DNA from: JAOPZW01 sp963789015
GTDB lineage: Bacteria; Actinomycetota; Thermoleophilia; Solirubrobacterales; Solirubrobacteraceae
NCBI GenBank assembly: GCA_963789015.1
Contig: CAWBIU010000001.1
Location: 558,001-622,000, forward strand
DNA length: 64,000 nucleotides
Reading direction: 5' to 3'
Positions 1 through 9,563 of the stretch are shown here, one piece after another. Every line of letters starts with the position of its first letter. The stretch's first letter is position 1. A model generated the notes under the pieces. It did not search any database. It was not told where the DNA came from and was given only the letters and a program-made list of their open reading frames with translations. Made by a program: the position numbers and the translations under genes.

Positions 1-2
1 CC

Positions 3-1874
3 ACCGCGCTGCCGACGATCGTCAGCGAGCTGGGCGGGCTCGAGCACCTGTCGTGGGTGGTCACCGCCTACCTGCTCGCGATCACCGCGGTCACCGCGCT
101 GTACGGCAAGCTCGGCGACCTCTTCGGGCGCAAGATCGTCCTGCAGGGCGCGCTCGTCCTGTTCCTGATCGGCTCGGCGCTGTGCGGCCTGGCCCAGGAC
201 ATGACCCAGCTGATCGCCTTCCGGGCCGTCCAGGGCCTCGGCGGCGGCGGCCTCATCGTCTCGGCCCAGGCCGCGATCGGCGACGTCGTCTCGCCGCGCG
301 AGCGCGGGAAGTACACCGGCATCTTCGGCGCCGTGTTCGGCGTGGCGAGCGTGGCCGGGCCGCTCATCGGCGGCTTCTTCACGAGCCACCTGTCGTGGCG
401 CTGGATCTTCTACATCAACGTGCCGCTCGGGCTGCTCGCCCTGGCCGTGCTCGCCGTCGCGCTGCCGTCCAAGAGCGAGCGCGTCGCGCACGCGATCGAC
501 TACGCGGGCACGGTCCTGCTCGCCGCCGGGCTCAGCGCGCTCGTGCTGCTCACGACGCTCGGCGGGACCTCGTACGACTGGAGCTCGCCGGTCATCGTCG
601 CCCTCGGCATCGGCGCCGTCGCCGCGCTCGTCGCCTTCGTGGCCGTCGAGCGCCGCGCCGCCGAGCCGATCCTGCCGCCCGAGCTGTTCCGCAACCGCGT
701 CTTCGCGGTGACGAGCGCGGTCGGCCTCGTCGTCGGCTTCGCCCTGTTCGGCGCGCTCACCTACCTGCCGCTGTTCCAGCAGATCGTGCGCGGCGACAGC
801 CCGACCGAGTCGGGCCTGCAGCTGCTGCCGGTCATGGCCGGCGTGCTCATCGCCTCGATCGGCTCGGGGCAGGCGATCACGCGCACCGGCCGCTACCGCT
901 ACTGGCCGATCGCCGGCACCGCGGTGGCGACCTTCGGGCTGCTCATGCTCAGCCGGCTGGACCGCGACACCTCGACGGTGGCCGCGTCGGCGGAGATGTT
1001 CCTCCTCGGCCTCGGGCTCGGGATGACCATGCAGGTGCTCGTGCTCGCCGTGCAGAACGCCGTCCCCTACGAGCAGCTCGGCGTGGCCACGTCGGGCGCG
1101 ACGCTGTTCCGCTCGATCGGCGGCTCGCTCGGCACGGCGGTGCTCGGGGCCGTGTTCGCCAACCGCCTGGGCGACATCCTCGCCGCCGACCTGCCCGGCG
1201 GCGCGAGCGAGGTGTCGGCCGACGTCGGGTCGCTCGATCCGTCCACGCTGCCCCGGCTGCCCGCGCCCGTGCGCGAGGCCTACCTGTCGGCGTTCACCGA
1301 TGCGCTCGACCTGGTCTTCCTCGTCGCCGCCGTGGTCATGGCCGTCGCCTTCCTGCTCACGTGGCTGCTCGAGGAGCGCCCGCTGCGCACGACCGTGGCC
1401 ACGTCGGGCCTCGGCGAGGCGTTCGCCACGCCGCATGACACCGACTCGGTGCGCGAGGTCACGCGCGAGGTCGGCGTCCTCGTGGGCCGCGAGGGCGCAG
1501 TCGACTTCCTGCGGCGCGTGACGGCACGGGCGGGGCTGGATCTGCCGCCCGAGGGGAGCTGGCTGCTCGTCCGCGCCGCCAGCGACGGGGCGGTCGACGT
1601 GCCGACGCTCGCCGCCGCCCACGGCGTCGAGCTCGACCGCCTGCGCTCGGCCTGCCGGGACCTGCACGGCCAGGACCTGCTGACCGGCGGGCCGGACGGC
1701 ACGACCGGGCTCACGGCGAGCGGCGCGGTGGCGGTCGACGCGCTCGCGGGCGCGCGCGTGGCCGCGCTCGAGGACCTCGCCGCGGGGTGGTCGCCGGGCG
1801 AGCACCCCGAGCTCGCGCGCGAGCTCGACCGCCTCGCCGACGACATCGCGCGCCAGGCGCCCGGCGCAGCCTAG
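3..1874 (+). CDS. DHA2-type MFS drug/metabolite exporter with C-terminal extension (5' end outside window)
   Basis: The frame is open from the window edge and reads through ALPTIVSELGG, the loop after the first helix of EmrB/QacA-like 14-helix proton antiporters, so the true start lies upstream. The MFS signature GKLGDLFGRK and the motif-C-like region VAGPLIGGFF follow. About 150 residues after the last membrane segment form a soluble tail (from about 1400 to 1874) with helix-turn-helix-like spacing and no membrane segments; it resembles a MarR-like winged helix. Export substrate is unknown. The 3' end overlaps the converging AbrB-like gene by four bases. Confidence 0.9.
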   Translation, partial: TALPTIVSELGGLEHLSWVVTAYLLAITAVTALYGKLGDLFGRKIVLQGALVLFLIGSALCGLAQDMTQLIAFRAVQGLGGGGLIVSAQAAIGDVVSPRERGKYTGIFGAVFGVASVAGPLIGGFFTSHLSWRWIFYINVPLGLLALAVLAVALPSKSERVAHAIDYAGTVLLAAGLSALVLLTTLGGTSYDWSSPVIVALGIGAVAALVAFVAVERRAAEPILPPELFRNRVFAVTSAVGLVVGFALFGALTYLPLFQQIVRGDSPTESGLQLLPVMAGVLIASIGSGQAITRTGRYRYWPIAGTAVATFGLLMLSRLDRDTSTVAASAEMFLLGLGLGMTMQVLVLAVQNAVPYEQLGVATSGATLFRSIGGSLGTAVLGAVFANRLGDILAADLPGGASEVSADVGSLDPSTLPRLPAPVREAYLSAFTDALDLVFLVAAVVMAVAFLLTWLLEERPLRTTVATSGLGEAFATPHDTDSVREVTREVGVLVGREGAVDFLRRVTARAGLDLPPEGSWLLVRAASDGAVDVPTLAAAHGVELDRLRSACRDLHGQDLLTGGPDGTTGLTASGAVAVDALAGARVAALEDLAAGWSPGEHPELARELDRLADDIARQAPGAA

Positions 1875-2825
1875 ACGCGCGCGCTCGCGGGCACGAGCAT
1901 GCGCACGGCGACGGGCGCGAGCAGCACCATCACGAGCACGCGCAGGCCCTGCACGGCGATGATGAACGTCGTGTTCGCGCCCGCCCCGAAGGCGACGGCG
2001 AGCACGGCGTAGAGCCCGCCCGGCGTGGTGGCCAGGTAGGCGTCGAGCAGCGTCGCCGAGGTCGTCAGGTGAAGCAGGACGGCGATCCCGAAGCAGGCGA
2101 CGATCAGCCCGGCGATGCACGCCACGACCGGCAGCAGCAGGCGGCCGGCGAGGCGCACGGCCGCGACGGTGAAGCGCAGCCCGATGCGCAGCCCGAGGAC
2201 CGTGAAGGCGATCTCGCGCAGCAGGTCGAGGACGGCGAGATCGCCGGCGACCCCGGAGATCGCCAGCGCGCCGGTGAGGATCATCGGGCCCAGCAGCGTG
2301 GCGGCGGGCAGGCGCACGAGGCGCCCCGCGAGCAGCCCGGCGGCGGCGAGTGCCAGCGTCACGACCCATCCCGACGCGTCGCCCACGGCGAGGCTCGCGT
2401 CCCCCGCGGCGACACCGCCGACGTCGTGCCCCGGGAAGGCGAGCGCCACCAGGACGGGCGTCATGAGCACGACGAGCAGCACGCGCGCGTACTGCATGAA
2501 CGCCACGAGGCGGTCGTCGCCGCCGAGGTCGTCGGCCATCCCGACGATCCCGGACGCGCCGCCCGCGACCATGCCCAGCGCGGCCGTGCGCGTGTCGGCC
2601 GGCGTCCAGCGCGCGAGGGCGACGCCGGCGGCGAGGCTGATGACGAGCGTGCCGAGGCTGGCCAGGGCGACCGGGAGCCACGCGTCGCCGATCGCCGACA
2701 GCGCGCTCGACTGCAGGTAGGCGCCGAGCGTCACGCCGGTCACCGCCTGGGCGGCCGCGAAGAGCGGATCCGAGACGGTCAGGCGGTCGGGCCGGCGGCG
2801 ACGCCCACGGCGCCCCTGCTCGCAT
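1871..2825 (-). CDS. AbrB-family membrane protein, one probable frame disruption near the 5' end
   Basis: Hydrophobic, multi-helix protein with two related halves, as in the AbrB/AmoA-like membrane family (PF05145); GMVAGGASGIVGMADDLG is typical of its central loop. Family members are putative permeases or regulators of unsettled function. The longest uninterrupted frame begins at a GTG at 2743, but the conserved stretch DPLFAAAQAV reads on upstream of it. An ATG at 2825 sits six bases after a TAGACT hexamer and joins this frame if one base between about 2785 and 2800 is removed. Even so the protein (about 305 residues) is shorter at the N terminus than usual (about 350). Function not assigned. 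Confidence 0.7.
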
Positions 2826-2831
2826 GCGGCG

Positions 2832-2837
2832 AGTCTA
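2832..2837 (-). promoter_or_regulatory. Leaderless -10 hexamer for the AbrB-like gene
   Basis: TAGACT on the minus strand ends six bases before the ATG at 2825. This spacing matches the leaderless pattern seen at many genes in the window and supports 2825 as the start. Confidence 0.5.
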
Positions 2838-2889
2838 GGGCTGCGCCGCTACCGTTCCTCGCTCCCCCACCGGCCTCCGAGGACCCCAG

Positions 2890-3108
2890 ATGACCGATCT
2901 CTCCCCCCGCCCCCAGCGCACGCCGTCCCGCCGCAGCCGCGAGGACCGCGCCTACAAGCTCGTGCTGGCCGGCGGCGCCGCCGGCGTGGTCGCCGTCGTC
3001 GGCCTCGTGCTCGCGATCGTCGGGGTCATCGGCTTCGGCATCCCGGTGATCGCGGCGATCGTCGCCGCCGTGTGCGCGGTGCTCTTCCGCCGCATCGTGT
3101 CGACCTGA
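2890..3108 (+). CDS. Small two-helix membrane protein, function unknown
   Basis: A 72-residue protein with a basic, proline/arginine-rich N terminus (about 22 residues) followed by two hydrophobic segments, LVLAGGAAGVVAVVGLVLAI and GFGIPVIAAIVAAVCAVLF, and a short basic tail. GAGGA lies about eight bases before the ATG as a possible ribosome site. It is divergent from the AbrB-like gene and converges on an MFS gene. No family recognised. Confidence 0.6.
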   Translation: MTDLSPRPQRTPSRRSREDRAYKLVLAGGAAGVVAVVGLVLAIVGVIGFGIPVIAAIVAAVCAVLFRRIVST

Positions 3109-3157
3109 GCGACCCGCTCAGCCAGCCGCACGCAGGGTTGCGACGGCCCTACAACGA

Positions 3158-3188
3158 CGCCGCCGCGCCCGGTGCGGGCGCGGCGGCG
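3158..3188. terminator. Bidirectional GC-rich hairpin terminator
   Basis: Perfect 14-bp stem (3158-3171 with 3175-3188) and a three-base GTG loop, lying between convergent genes ending at 3108 and 3213. There is no U-tract on either side. Confidence 0.6.
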
Positions 3189-3212
3189 ACGGCGAGAGAG
3201 GACCGGAGCCGG

Positions 3213-4619
3213 TTACGCGGCCTCGGGCACGGCCTGGCCCGAGAAGCGCGCGGCGTAGGCGGGGCGGATCAGCGTGGCGGCGGCGACGGCGCCGGCGAAC
3301 GCCACGCCCGCGCTCACCCACAGCGCGGTGTGCAGGCCGTCGACGAACTCCAGCGGCGAGCCCCCGCCGAGGATCCCCTCGGCCGGGATCATGGCCCCGA
3401 GGGCGGCGACGCCGACTGCGATGCCGGCCTGGCGGAACGTGTCGTTGACGCCCGCGGCCAGGCCGCTCTGCTCGATCGGCGCCGAGCCGAGCGCGACGGC
3501 GGTGAGCGCCGGGTTGAACAGGCCGCAGCCGATGCCGGCGATGATCTCGCCGGGCAGGATCGCGGTCCAGCTCGAGCCCACGTCGGCCATCGTCATCAGC
3601 GCCATGCCCGCGGCGACGAGCGCCAGGCCGCCGCCGATCATCACCTGGGGCGGCACCTTCTCGCCCAGCGAGGCGGTCGCGCCCGAGACGATGAAGATGA
3701 TCACCGTGGCGGGCAGGTACGCCAGCCCGGCCTCGATCGCCGACAGCCCGAGCACGAGCTGCAGGTACAGCGTCAGGTACAGGAAGATCGCGAAGAACGT
3801 GGCCGAGATGGCCGCGGCCGCGATCTGCGCACCGGTGAACGAGGGGTTGCGGAACAGCGTCAGCGGCAGCATCGGCTCACGGACGCGGCTCTCGATGCCG
3901 ACGAAGGCGATCAGCAGCGCGGCGGCGGCGGCCAGCTCGACGACGATCGTCGTGCTGCCCCAGCCCTCCTCGTTGCCGCGCAGGAGCGCGAGCACGAGCA
4001 GGAACAGGCCAGAGGCGAGCGTGGCCTGGCCGAGCCAGTCCACGCGCGGGGCGCGCGGGTCGCGCGACTCGCTGACCTGCGAGCGCGTGATGACCAGGCA
4101 GGCGATGCCGATCGGCAGGTTGATGAGGAAGATCCACTGCCAGCCGAGGCCGGAGGTCAGCGCGCCGCCGACGGCCGGGCCGATGGCGAACGTGCCGCCG
4201 ATGGTCGCGCCGTAGGCGGCGAGCGCGCCGGCGCGCTCGCGCTGGCCGGGGAACGCCTGCGCGAGCAGGGCGAGCGAGACGGCGAACATGATCGCCGCGC
4301 CGATGCCCTGGACGGCGCGGGCGACGTCGAGGAAGACGATGTCGGTCGCCGCGGCGCACGCGGCCGAGGCGACGGTGAAGACGGCGAGGCCGATGGTGAA
4401 CAGGCGCTTGCGACCGAAGCGATCGGCCAGCGAGCCCGCCGTGAGCACCACCGCGGCCAGGGCGAGGGTGTACGCGTCGATGACCCACTGCAGGCCGGAC
4501 AGCCCGGCTCCGAGGTCATCGGCGATCTTCGAGAGTGCGGTGTTGACGACCGCGATGTCCAGCATGAGCATCGCGGTGGCCACACAGACCACGACGAGCG
4601 TCCAGCGCTTGGGATTCAA
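3213..4619 (-). CDS. DHA2-type MFS exporter
   Basis: A 468-residue EmrB/QacA-like proton-coupled exporter. The N terminus reads DIAVVNTALSKIADDLG, then WVIDAYTLALAAVVLTAGSL and the motif ADRFGRK; about 14 hydrophobic helices follow. The start is a TTG at 4619 with AGGAGA seven bases upstream. It is closely similar along its length to the frame-disrupted exporter at 11617-13108, so the two are paralogues. Substrate unknown. Confidence 0.9.
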   Translation of the reverse strand: MNPKRWTLVVVCVATAMLMLDIAVVNTALSKIADDLGAGLSGLQWVIDAYTLALAAVVLTAGSLADRFGRKRLFTIGLAVFTVASAACAAATDIVFLDVARAVQGIGAAIMFAVSLALLAQAFPGQRERAGALAAYGATIGGTFAIGPAVGGALTSGLGWQWIFLINLPIGIACLVITRSQVSESRDPRAPRVDWLGQATLASGLFLLVLALLRGNEEGWGSTTIVVELAAAAALLIAFVGIESRVREPMLPLTLFRNPSFTGAQIAAAAISATFFAIFLYLTLYLQLVLGLSAIEAGLAYLPATVIIFIVSGATASLGEKVPPQVMIGGGLALVAAGMALMTMADVGSSWTAILPGEIIAGIGCGLFNPALTAVALGSAPIEQSGLAAGVNDTFRQAGIAVGVAALGAMIPAEGILGGGSPLEFVDGLHTALWVSAGVAFAGAVAAATLIRPAYAARFSGQAVPEAA

Positions 4620-4729
4620 TGTGTTCTCCTGCTCGAGTGCGCCGTCGAGGATCGCCGCAGGGGCGAATCGCAGATAGGGGGGCTAACCACACGCGGGCGG
4701 TCGTGAGGCCTCCCGAAGCGCGGGGCGAG

Positions 4730-7111
4730 TCAGCGCGAGGCGGCCGCCGCCTCCCGCGCCCGCGCCTCGCGCAGCGCGCGCCGCCGCGGGCGCTTGACGC
4801 GCAGCTCCTCGGCGAGGAAGTAGGAGCCGAAGACGATCGTCATCGCCACTGCCTGGGCCGAGAGCGACTCCCACGTCGGGAAGACGCCCAGCCACGTGCC
4901 CGCCCAGTAGGGGAGCTCCACGTCGATCGGCGTGATCGGCAGCCAGCCGATGCCCTGCAGCGTACGGACCGTCGTGCCGACCATGACGAGCAGCACGAAG
5001 GCGAGCAGCACGCCGGTGGCGATCAGCATCCGCTTGTAGGGCAGCTTGCGCTGGAGCTTGAACGTGATCACCGCGACGACGCCGGTCAGCGCGAGGCCGA
5101 GCAGCGCGCCCTCGACCACCGTCGCGGCATCCGTGGCGAGCTCGAGGGACTGCAGGAACAGGACCGTCTCGAAGCCCTCGCGGTAGACGCTGGTCAGCCC
5201 GAGGAGCCCGAAGCCGAGCACCTGCGCCGAGAAGAAGCCGGCGCGGGCCCCGTCGTCGACCTCGCCGATCAGGCGCTTGCGGCGGCGATGGAACTTGCGG
5301 ATGTGCTCGGTCCAGTAGACCTTGTGGAAGAACCAGTTCATCACCAGCAGGAGCACGGCGATCGCCACGAGGCCGACCACCGCCTCGAGGCGCTCGCCGT
5401 AGCGCGTGAGCGACGAGAGCACGATCTGCGCGATGAACCAGGTGATGAGCGAGGCGACGAGCCCGAAGGCGGCGCCGATCATCACCGGGCGCCGCCGGCC
5501 GGCCAGCCCGCCGATCATCGAGGCGGTGATGGCGGCGAGGATGAGCACCGCCTCGAGGCCCTCGCGGAAGACGAGGATCGCCGCGTTGGTGACCACGGTC
5601 AGTCGGCTCTCGCCCTCGCCGAGCGTCGCGCGCGCGTTGCGCAGGCTCTCGTCGAGGGCCAGGCGCGTCTCGCGGAAGGCCTCCCGGTCGCCGCGGCCGG
5701 CGATCAGCTCGGCCAGCCCCTGGTGCCCGCGCGCGCCGAACCAGATCAGGCCCTCGATGTCGAAGGCGAGGCCCGGGTCGAACGAGCGCAGCTTGAGCTC
5801 GGGGCCGAACTCGACGAACGCGTAGGCCGACAGCCGCGCCTGCTCGGCGAGCCGCCACTGGCCGCTCGACACGGCGGCGTCGAGCTGGTCGAGCGTCACG
5901 TCGATGAGGTCGAAGTCGGCGTCGTCGGTGCGCTTGCGCCACGCCGCCGGGGAGGCCTGGTCGAGCGCGTCGGTGGCCTGCTCGACCTCGCGCTCCACGA
6001 CGGCGTGCGGCGTCGCGCGGCCGGTCCGCTGGGCGGTCGCGAGCTGCGTCTTGAGGCGGCCGAGGCGTGTCTCGACGAGCTCCGCCCGCGCGCGGTCGCG
6101 GCGCGCCAGCTTGCCCTTGAGGTCGGCGAACGCGGCCGCGGCGCCGTCGCGGAAGCCGACCGCCTCGGCGATCTCGAAGTCGAGCGTGACGCGGTCGCCC
6201 TTGACGCCGCGGCCGTACTCGACGGGCACGAGGTCGAGGAAGCGCAGCAGCTGCTGGGCGCGGCGCGCCTCCTCCTGGTCGGTGAACGGCGCGGCCACGA
6301 AGCCGTCGAGCGCGCGGTCGACGGAGCGCCGGGCGCGCGCCAGCGAGGCCGCGTCGCCGCCGCGGGCGGCCGCCGCGTAGGCGGCGAAGGCCGCGTCGGC
6401 GCGGCGCAGGGCGGCGGCGCCGAGGTCCTCGCGGTAGCGGTCGCGCAGGATGCGCCAGTAGCCCGCGGCCTGCGCGCTCGCCTCGGCCGTGCGCGGGCGG
6501 AAGCGCTTCTCGGCGGCCTCGGCGGCATCGTCGAGCAGCTCGCGCAGCTTGGCCTGGTAGGTGTCGAGCAGGTCCTTGGCGACAGCCAGGCGGGCGGTCC
6601 TGGGACGCACCCGGCGAGCCGCGAGGCCGTCGACGGCGAGCGTCGCGTCGACGCCCGGGCGCGTGAAGCGCGTCGCCGTGCGGAAGTCGCGCAGCAGGAG
6701 CCAGTCGGAGGCGGCACGCGCGTCGCCGCGCCCGGCCGCATCCATGGCCGCGTGCGCGCCGGCCTCGAGCAGCGCGGCGTAGGCCGTGCCGCGCGCGGCA
6801 GCGAGCGCGACCGGGTCCTTCGCGCGCGCCGCCGCGCCGGCGTCGCGCAGGGCCGCGCGCACGTGCCGCGCGGCGCCCGGGTCGGCGGCGGCCAGTCCGC
6901 CGGCGAGCGCGCGACCGGCCGCCCGCCGCGCCGAGCGCACGGCCGCGGCAGCGTCGCCGCGGTCGCCGAACAGGGCGGCGTCCTGGGCGTCGAACAGCAG
7001 CTCGTGGGCACGCGTCGCCTGCTGCCAGGCGGGGGCGTCCGCCGCCGCGGCGGGCGCCGCGGCGGCGAGGGTTGCGACGAGCGCCGTCGCGACGACGAGC
7101 GCGCGGCGCAC
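4730..7111 (-). CDS. FTR1-family iron permease with long N-terminal extracytoplasmic domain
   Basis: Predicted 793 residues. It has a signal peptide (RRALVVATALVATLAAAAPA), then about 480 mostly helical residues outside the membrane, then a seven-helix FTR1 permease core with both iron-binding signatures, FREGLEAVLIL near residue 514 and YREGFETVLFL near 643. FTR1 proteins move ferric iron, usually with an oxidase or an EfeO-like partner. The GTG at 7111 starts eight bases after the stop of the lipoprotein gene at 7120, so both are surely one transcript. The large N-terminal part resembles the extension of some bacterial EfeU/FTR1 proteins. Confidence 0.9.
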   Translation of the reverse strand: MRRALVVATALVATLAAAAPAAAADAPAWQQATRAHELLFDAQDAALFGDRGDAAAAVRSARRAAGRALAGGLAAADPGAARHVRAALRDAGAAARAKDPVALAAARGTAYAALLEAGAHAAMDAAGRGDARAASDWLLLRDFRTATRFTRPGVDATLAVDGLAARRVRPRTARLAVAKDLLDTYQAKLRELLDDAAEAAEKRFRPRTAEASAQAAGYWRILRDRYREDLGAAALRRADAAFAAYAAAARGGDAASLARARRSVDRALDGFVAAPFTDQEEARRAQQLLRFLDLVPVEYGRGVKGDRVTLDFEIAEAVGFRDGAAAAFADLKGKLARRDRARAELVETRLGRLKTQLATAQRTGRATPHAVVEREVEQATDALDQASPAAWRKRTDDADFDLIDVTLDQLDAAVSSGQWRLAEQARLSAYAFVEFGPELKLRSFDPGLAFDIEGLIWFGARGHQGLAELIAGRGDREAFRETRLALDESLRNARATLGEGESRLTVVTNAAILVFREGLEAVLILAAITASMIGGLAGRRRPVMIGAAFGLVASLITWFIAQIVLSSLTRYGERLEAVVGLVAIAVLLLVMNWFFHKVYWTEHIRKFHRRRKRLIGEVDDGARAGFFSAQVLGFGLLGLTSVYREGFETVLFLQSLELATDAATVVEGALLGLALTGVVAVITFKLQRKLPYKRMLIATGVLLAFVLLVMVGTTVRTLQGIGWLPITPIDVELPYWAGTWLGVFPTWESLSAQAVAMTIVFGSYFLAEELRVKRPRRRALREARAREAAAASR

Positions 7112-7119
7112 GCCGGCGA

Positions 7120-8232
7120 TCAGGCCTCGACCTCGACGTTCAGCTTCGCCGCGGCCTGCGAGACCTGGCCCGCGATCGCCTCGGCGCGCGACTGCGCCTC
7201 GCTGCCGAACGCGTCGGCCTGCTCGGCCGTGAACTGCTCGCCGCCCTGCTCGCGGTCGCGCAGACCGGCCGCGAACTCGCGCAGCCGGGCGAGGCTGCGC
7301 CCGGTCTGCTCGGCCTGGCCGCCGGAGGCGTCGGCCACCTGGGGCCGGATGCCGTCGTAGACGAGGACGAGGCCGGACAGGATGTCCGTGATGTCCGACA
7401 GGCGCGAGGTGCCGACGAAGCTCGCCTCGCTCGCCTCCGAGCCGGCCACGAAGCGACTGTTCTTCCAGGCGCCGAAGTACTCGCTCATCGTCGGCGTCAT
7501 GACCACGAGCGCGGTGAAGACGTCGGAGGGGTTCGGCGTCCACTTGCGCGACGCCGCGTCGAGCTCCTTGGCGTACTTGGCGAAGTCGCGTCCGGCGGCC
7601 ACGAGGTGGTTGGCCTCGGGCAGCGCCTCGGCGAACTCGACCTTGCCGTCGCCGTCGAGGTCGGCCTCGACCCCCTTGGCCGCGAACTTCTCCTCCGTGC
7701 CCCACAGCGCGGTCTCGGTCAGGAAGAAGAAGTTGCCGGGGCGCTTCTCGACCTTGCCATCGGGACGCTTGAGGTCGAACGGCACGGCGCTCTCGGGGTC
7801 GTCGGCGGCCGACGAGCCGGCGTCGAGGATCACGTCGTAGTCGGCGAGCTCGGGGACCCCCGCGACGACGCCCTCGGCCTGCTCGTACTGCGGGTTGGCC
7901 TGTCGCCAGGTCTCCTGCATGCCCTTGACGAGCTCGGCGACCTCCGCGCGGTGCTCGCTCAGGAGCGCGTCGTAGTCGAAGTTCTCGGACTTGGCGAGGT
8001 CGTAGTACTGCTGCGTCTGCGACGCGAGCTGCGACGTCGTCTGGGACAGCGGTCCGGTGTGCTGCAGCAGGTACTGCTTGATCTCGGCGTACTGCTGCGG
8101 CTTGGCCGCGTCGGTCTTCGTCGCGCTCTCCGAGCCCGCGTCGTCGTCGCCGCCACACGCGGCGAGGCCGAGGGTCAGTGCGACGGTAAGCGTGAGCGCG
8201 GCCTGCCGTCGGACGGCCGTCATGGTCTTCAT
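7120..8232 (-). CDS. Imelysin/EfeO-like lipoprotein with an EF-hand-type loop
   Basis: A 370-residue secreted lipoprotein: signal peptide and lipobox LGLAAC with the lipidated Cys at 26, then a helical imelysin (M75)-like domain. The FTR1 gene directly downstream makes it the likely periplasmic or surface iron-binding partner, as EfeO is for EfeU. The usual HxxE imelysin motif is not evident; the equivalent region reads FFLTETALWG. Residues 191-202 (DLDGDGKVEFAE) match an EF-hand calcium loop exactly. The start at 8232 has AGGAG five bases upstream. A TAGCCT hexamer about 50 bases upstream may be the operon promoter. Confidence 0.85.
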   Translation of the reverse strand: MKTMTAVRRQAALTLTVALTLGLAACGGDDDAGSESATKTDAAKPQQYAEIKQYLLQHTGPLSQTTSQLASQTQQYYDLAKSENFDYDALLSEHRAEVAELVKGMQETWRQANPQYEQAEGVVAGVPELADYDVILDAGSSAADDPESAVPFDLKRPDGKVEKRPGNFFFLTETALWGTEEKFAAKGVEADLDGDGKVEFAEALPEANHLVAAGRDFAKYAKELDAASRKWTPNPSDVFTALVVMTPTMSEYFGAWKNSRFVAGSEASEASFVGTSRLSDITDILSGLVLVYDGIRPQVADASGGQAEQTGRSLARLREFAAGLRDREQGGEQFTAEQADAFGSEAQSRAEAIAGQVSQAAAKLNVEVEA

Positions 8233-8339
8233 GGACACTCCTGGTTGCGAACCCAGCCCCGGGCGGGCCACCGCGGGGCCGCGTTAGGCTACCCGAATAC
8301 GGGCGGCGCAGGTCCAAGCCAGGCGTCAGCGAACGGACG

Positions 8340-9491
8340 TCAGGCGGGGGCCGCCGGATGCCGTCCGAGGACGAGGAGCGCGGCGGCGCCAACCACGGCG
8401 AGACAGCCCGCGACGACGCCCGGCCACTGCCAGCGCTCCCAGAACACCCCGGGCAGCCACGCGCCGAGCGCGCCGCTGGCGTAGTACACGCTGAAGTACA
8501 TCGCGCTGGCCACGCCGCGATCGGTCGTCGTCGACGTCGCCGTGCCGAGCTGCGCCGCCGTCACGCCGCAGAACATCGCGCCCGCGAGCAGCGCCAGCCC
8601 GGGCAGCAGGGTGAACGGCGTGTCGGGCAGCGACAGCGCGATCCCGGCGGCTCCGAAGCCGAGCGCCGCGAGCACGACCGTGCGCCAGCCGACACGGTCG
8701 GCGATCGTGCCCGCCATCGGCCCGAGGCTGCCCATCCCCCAGAGCAGGAAGATCAGGCTCCCCGCGGCCTGGCTCCAGCCGAACGGCGGGCCCTCGACAC
8801 GGAACGTGACGAACGAGAAGACGCCGACGAATGCGAAGAACAGCGCGCTGGCGGCGGCCGTCGCGTGCTGCAGACCGCGGTTGCGCGCGAGGCGCCGGAT
8901 CGCGTCCCAGCGCGGCGAGACCATCGGGCGCTCCGGCCCCTGCGGCAGCGTGCGGGCCATGATCACCGCGCCCGCGGCGGGCGCCAGGGCGAGCGCGCCG
9001 ACCGGCCAGCGCCAGCCCGTGACCGTCGTGGCCAGCGCGACGCCGACGCGGCCGATGAGACCGCCGACGACGAGCGCGCTGATGTAGAGCCCCATCGCCC
9101 GGCCGCCCATCGTCGGTCCGAAGACCTCCACGACGTACGGCGCGCCGACGGTGAGCAGGCCGGGCATGCACAGCCCCTGCAGCGCGCGGCACGCGAGCAG
9201 CACGTCGAAGCTCGGCGCCAGGGCGGCCGCGAGCGTCGGCACGGCGAGCAGCGCGCTGGCGAGCACGAGCGTGTTCTTGCGCCCCCACCGGTCCGACAGC
9301 GGCCCCCAGATCCAGCCGCCGACGGCGAGCACGACGATGACGACGGACACGGTCAGCCCGGCCTGCGAGGCGCTCACGTCGAACTCGCGCGAGAGCTCGG
9401 GCAGGATCGCCTGTGTGGCGTACATGACGGCGAACATGCCGGCCGCGCCGAGCATGAAGCCGGCGAGCGCGAGGCGCGACCGAGCCATCAC
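8340..9491 (-). CDS. MFS transporter, YnfM/arabinose-exporter-like
   Basis: A 383-residue, 12-helix MFS protein. Features include MFAVMYATQAILPELSREF at the first helix and the motif GPLSDRWGRK after helix 2, typical of YnfM-like inner-membrane exporters. Tandem starts GTG (9491) and ATG (9488) are both possible. No regulator is adjacent and the substrate is unknown. It reads away from the LPG-flippase-like gene at 9581. Confidence 0.85.
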   Translation of the reverse strand: MMARSRLALAGFMLGAAGMFAVMYATQAILPELSREFDVSASQAGLTVSVVIVVLAVGGWIWGPLSDRWGRKNTLVLASALLAVPTLAAALAPSFDVLLACRALQGLCMPGLLTVGAPYVVEVFGPTMGGRAMGLYISALVVGGLIGRVGVALATTVTGWRWPVGALALAPAAGAVIMARTLPQGPERPMVSPRWDAIRRLARNRGLQHATAAASALFFAFVGVFSFVTFRVEGPPFGWSQAAGSLIFLLWGMGSLGPMAGTIADRVGWRTVVLAALGFGAAGIALSLPDTPFTLLPGLALLAGAMFCGVTAAQLGTATSTTTDRGVASAMYFSVYYASGALGAWLPGVFWERWQWPGVVAGCLAVVGAAALLVLGRHPAAPA

Positions 9492-9563
9492 CGGATGGTG
9501 ACAGCGGTGTCAGCATTCCGTGAACCTGACCGCTCGGACGGCGCTGCGAGGTCGCCCACCGCG

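Noticed and set aside
4730..8392. A 1220-codon open frame on the minus strand spanning two genes.
   Set aside because: It is the FTR1 frame reading on through the antisense-free region of the lipoprotein gene in another frame; a stop-bounded lipoprotein with lipobox and ribosome site and a GTG start after it explain the DNA better.
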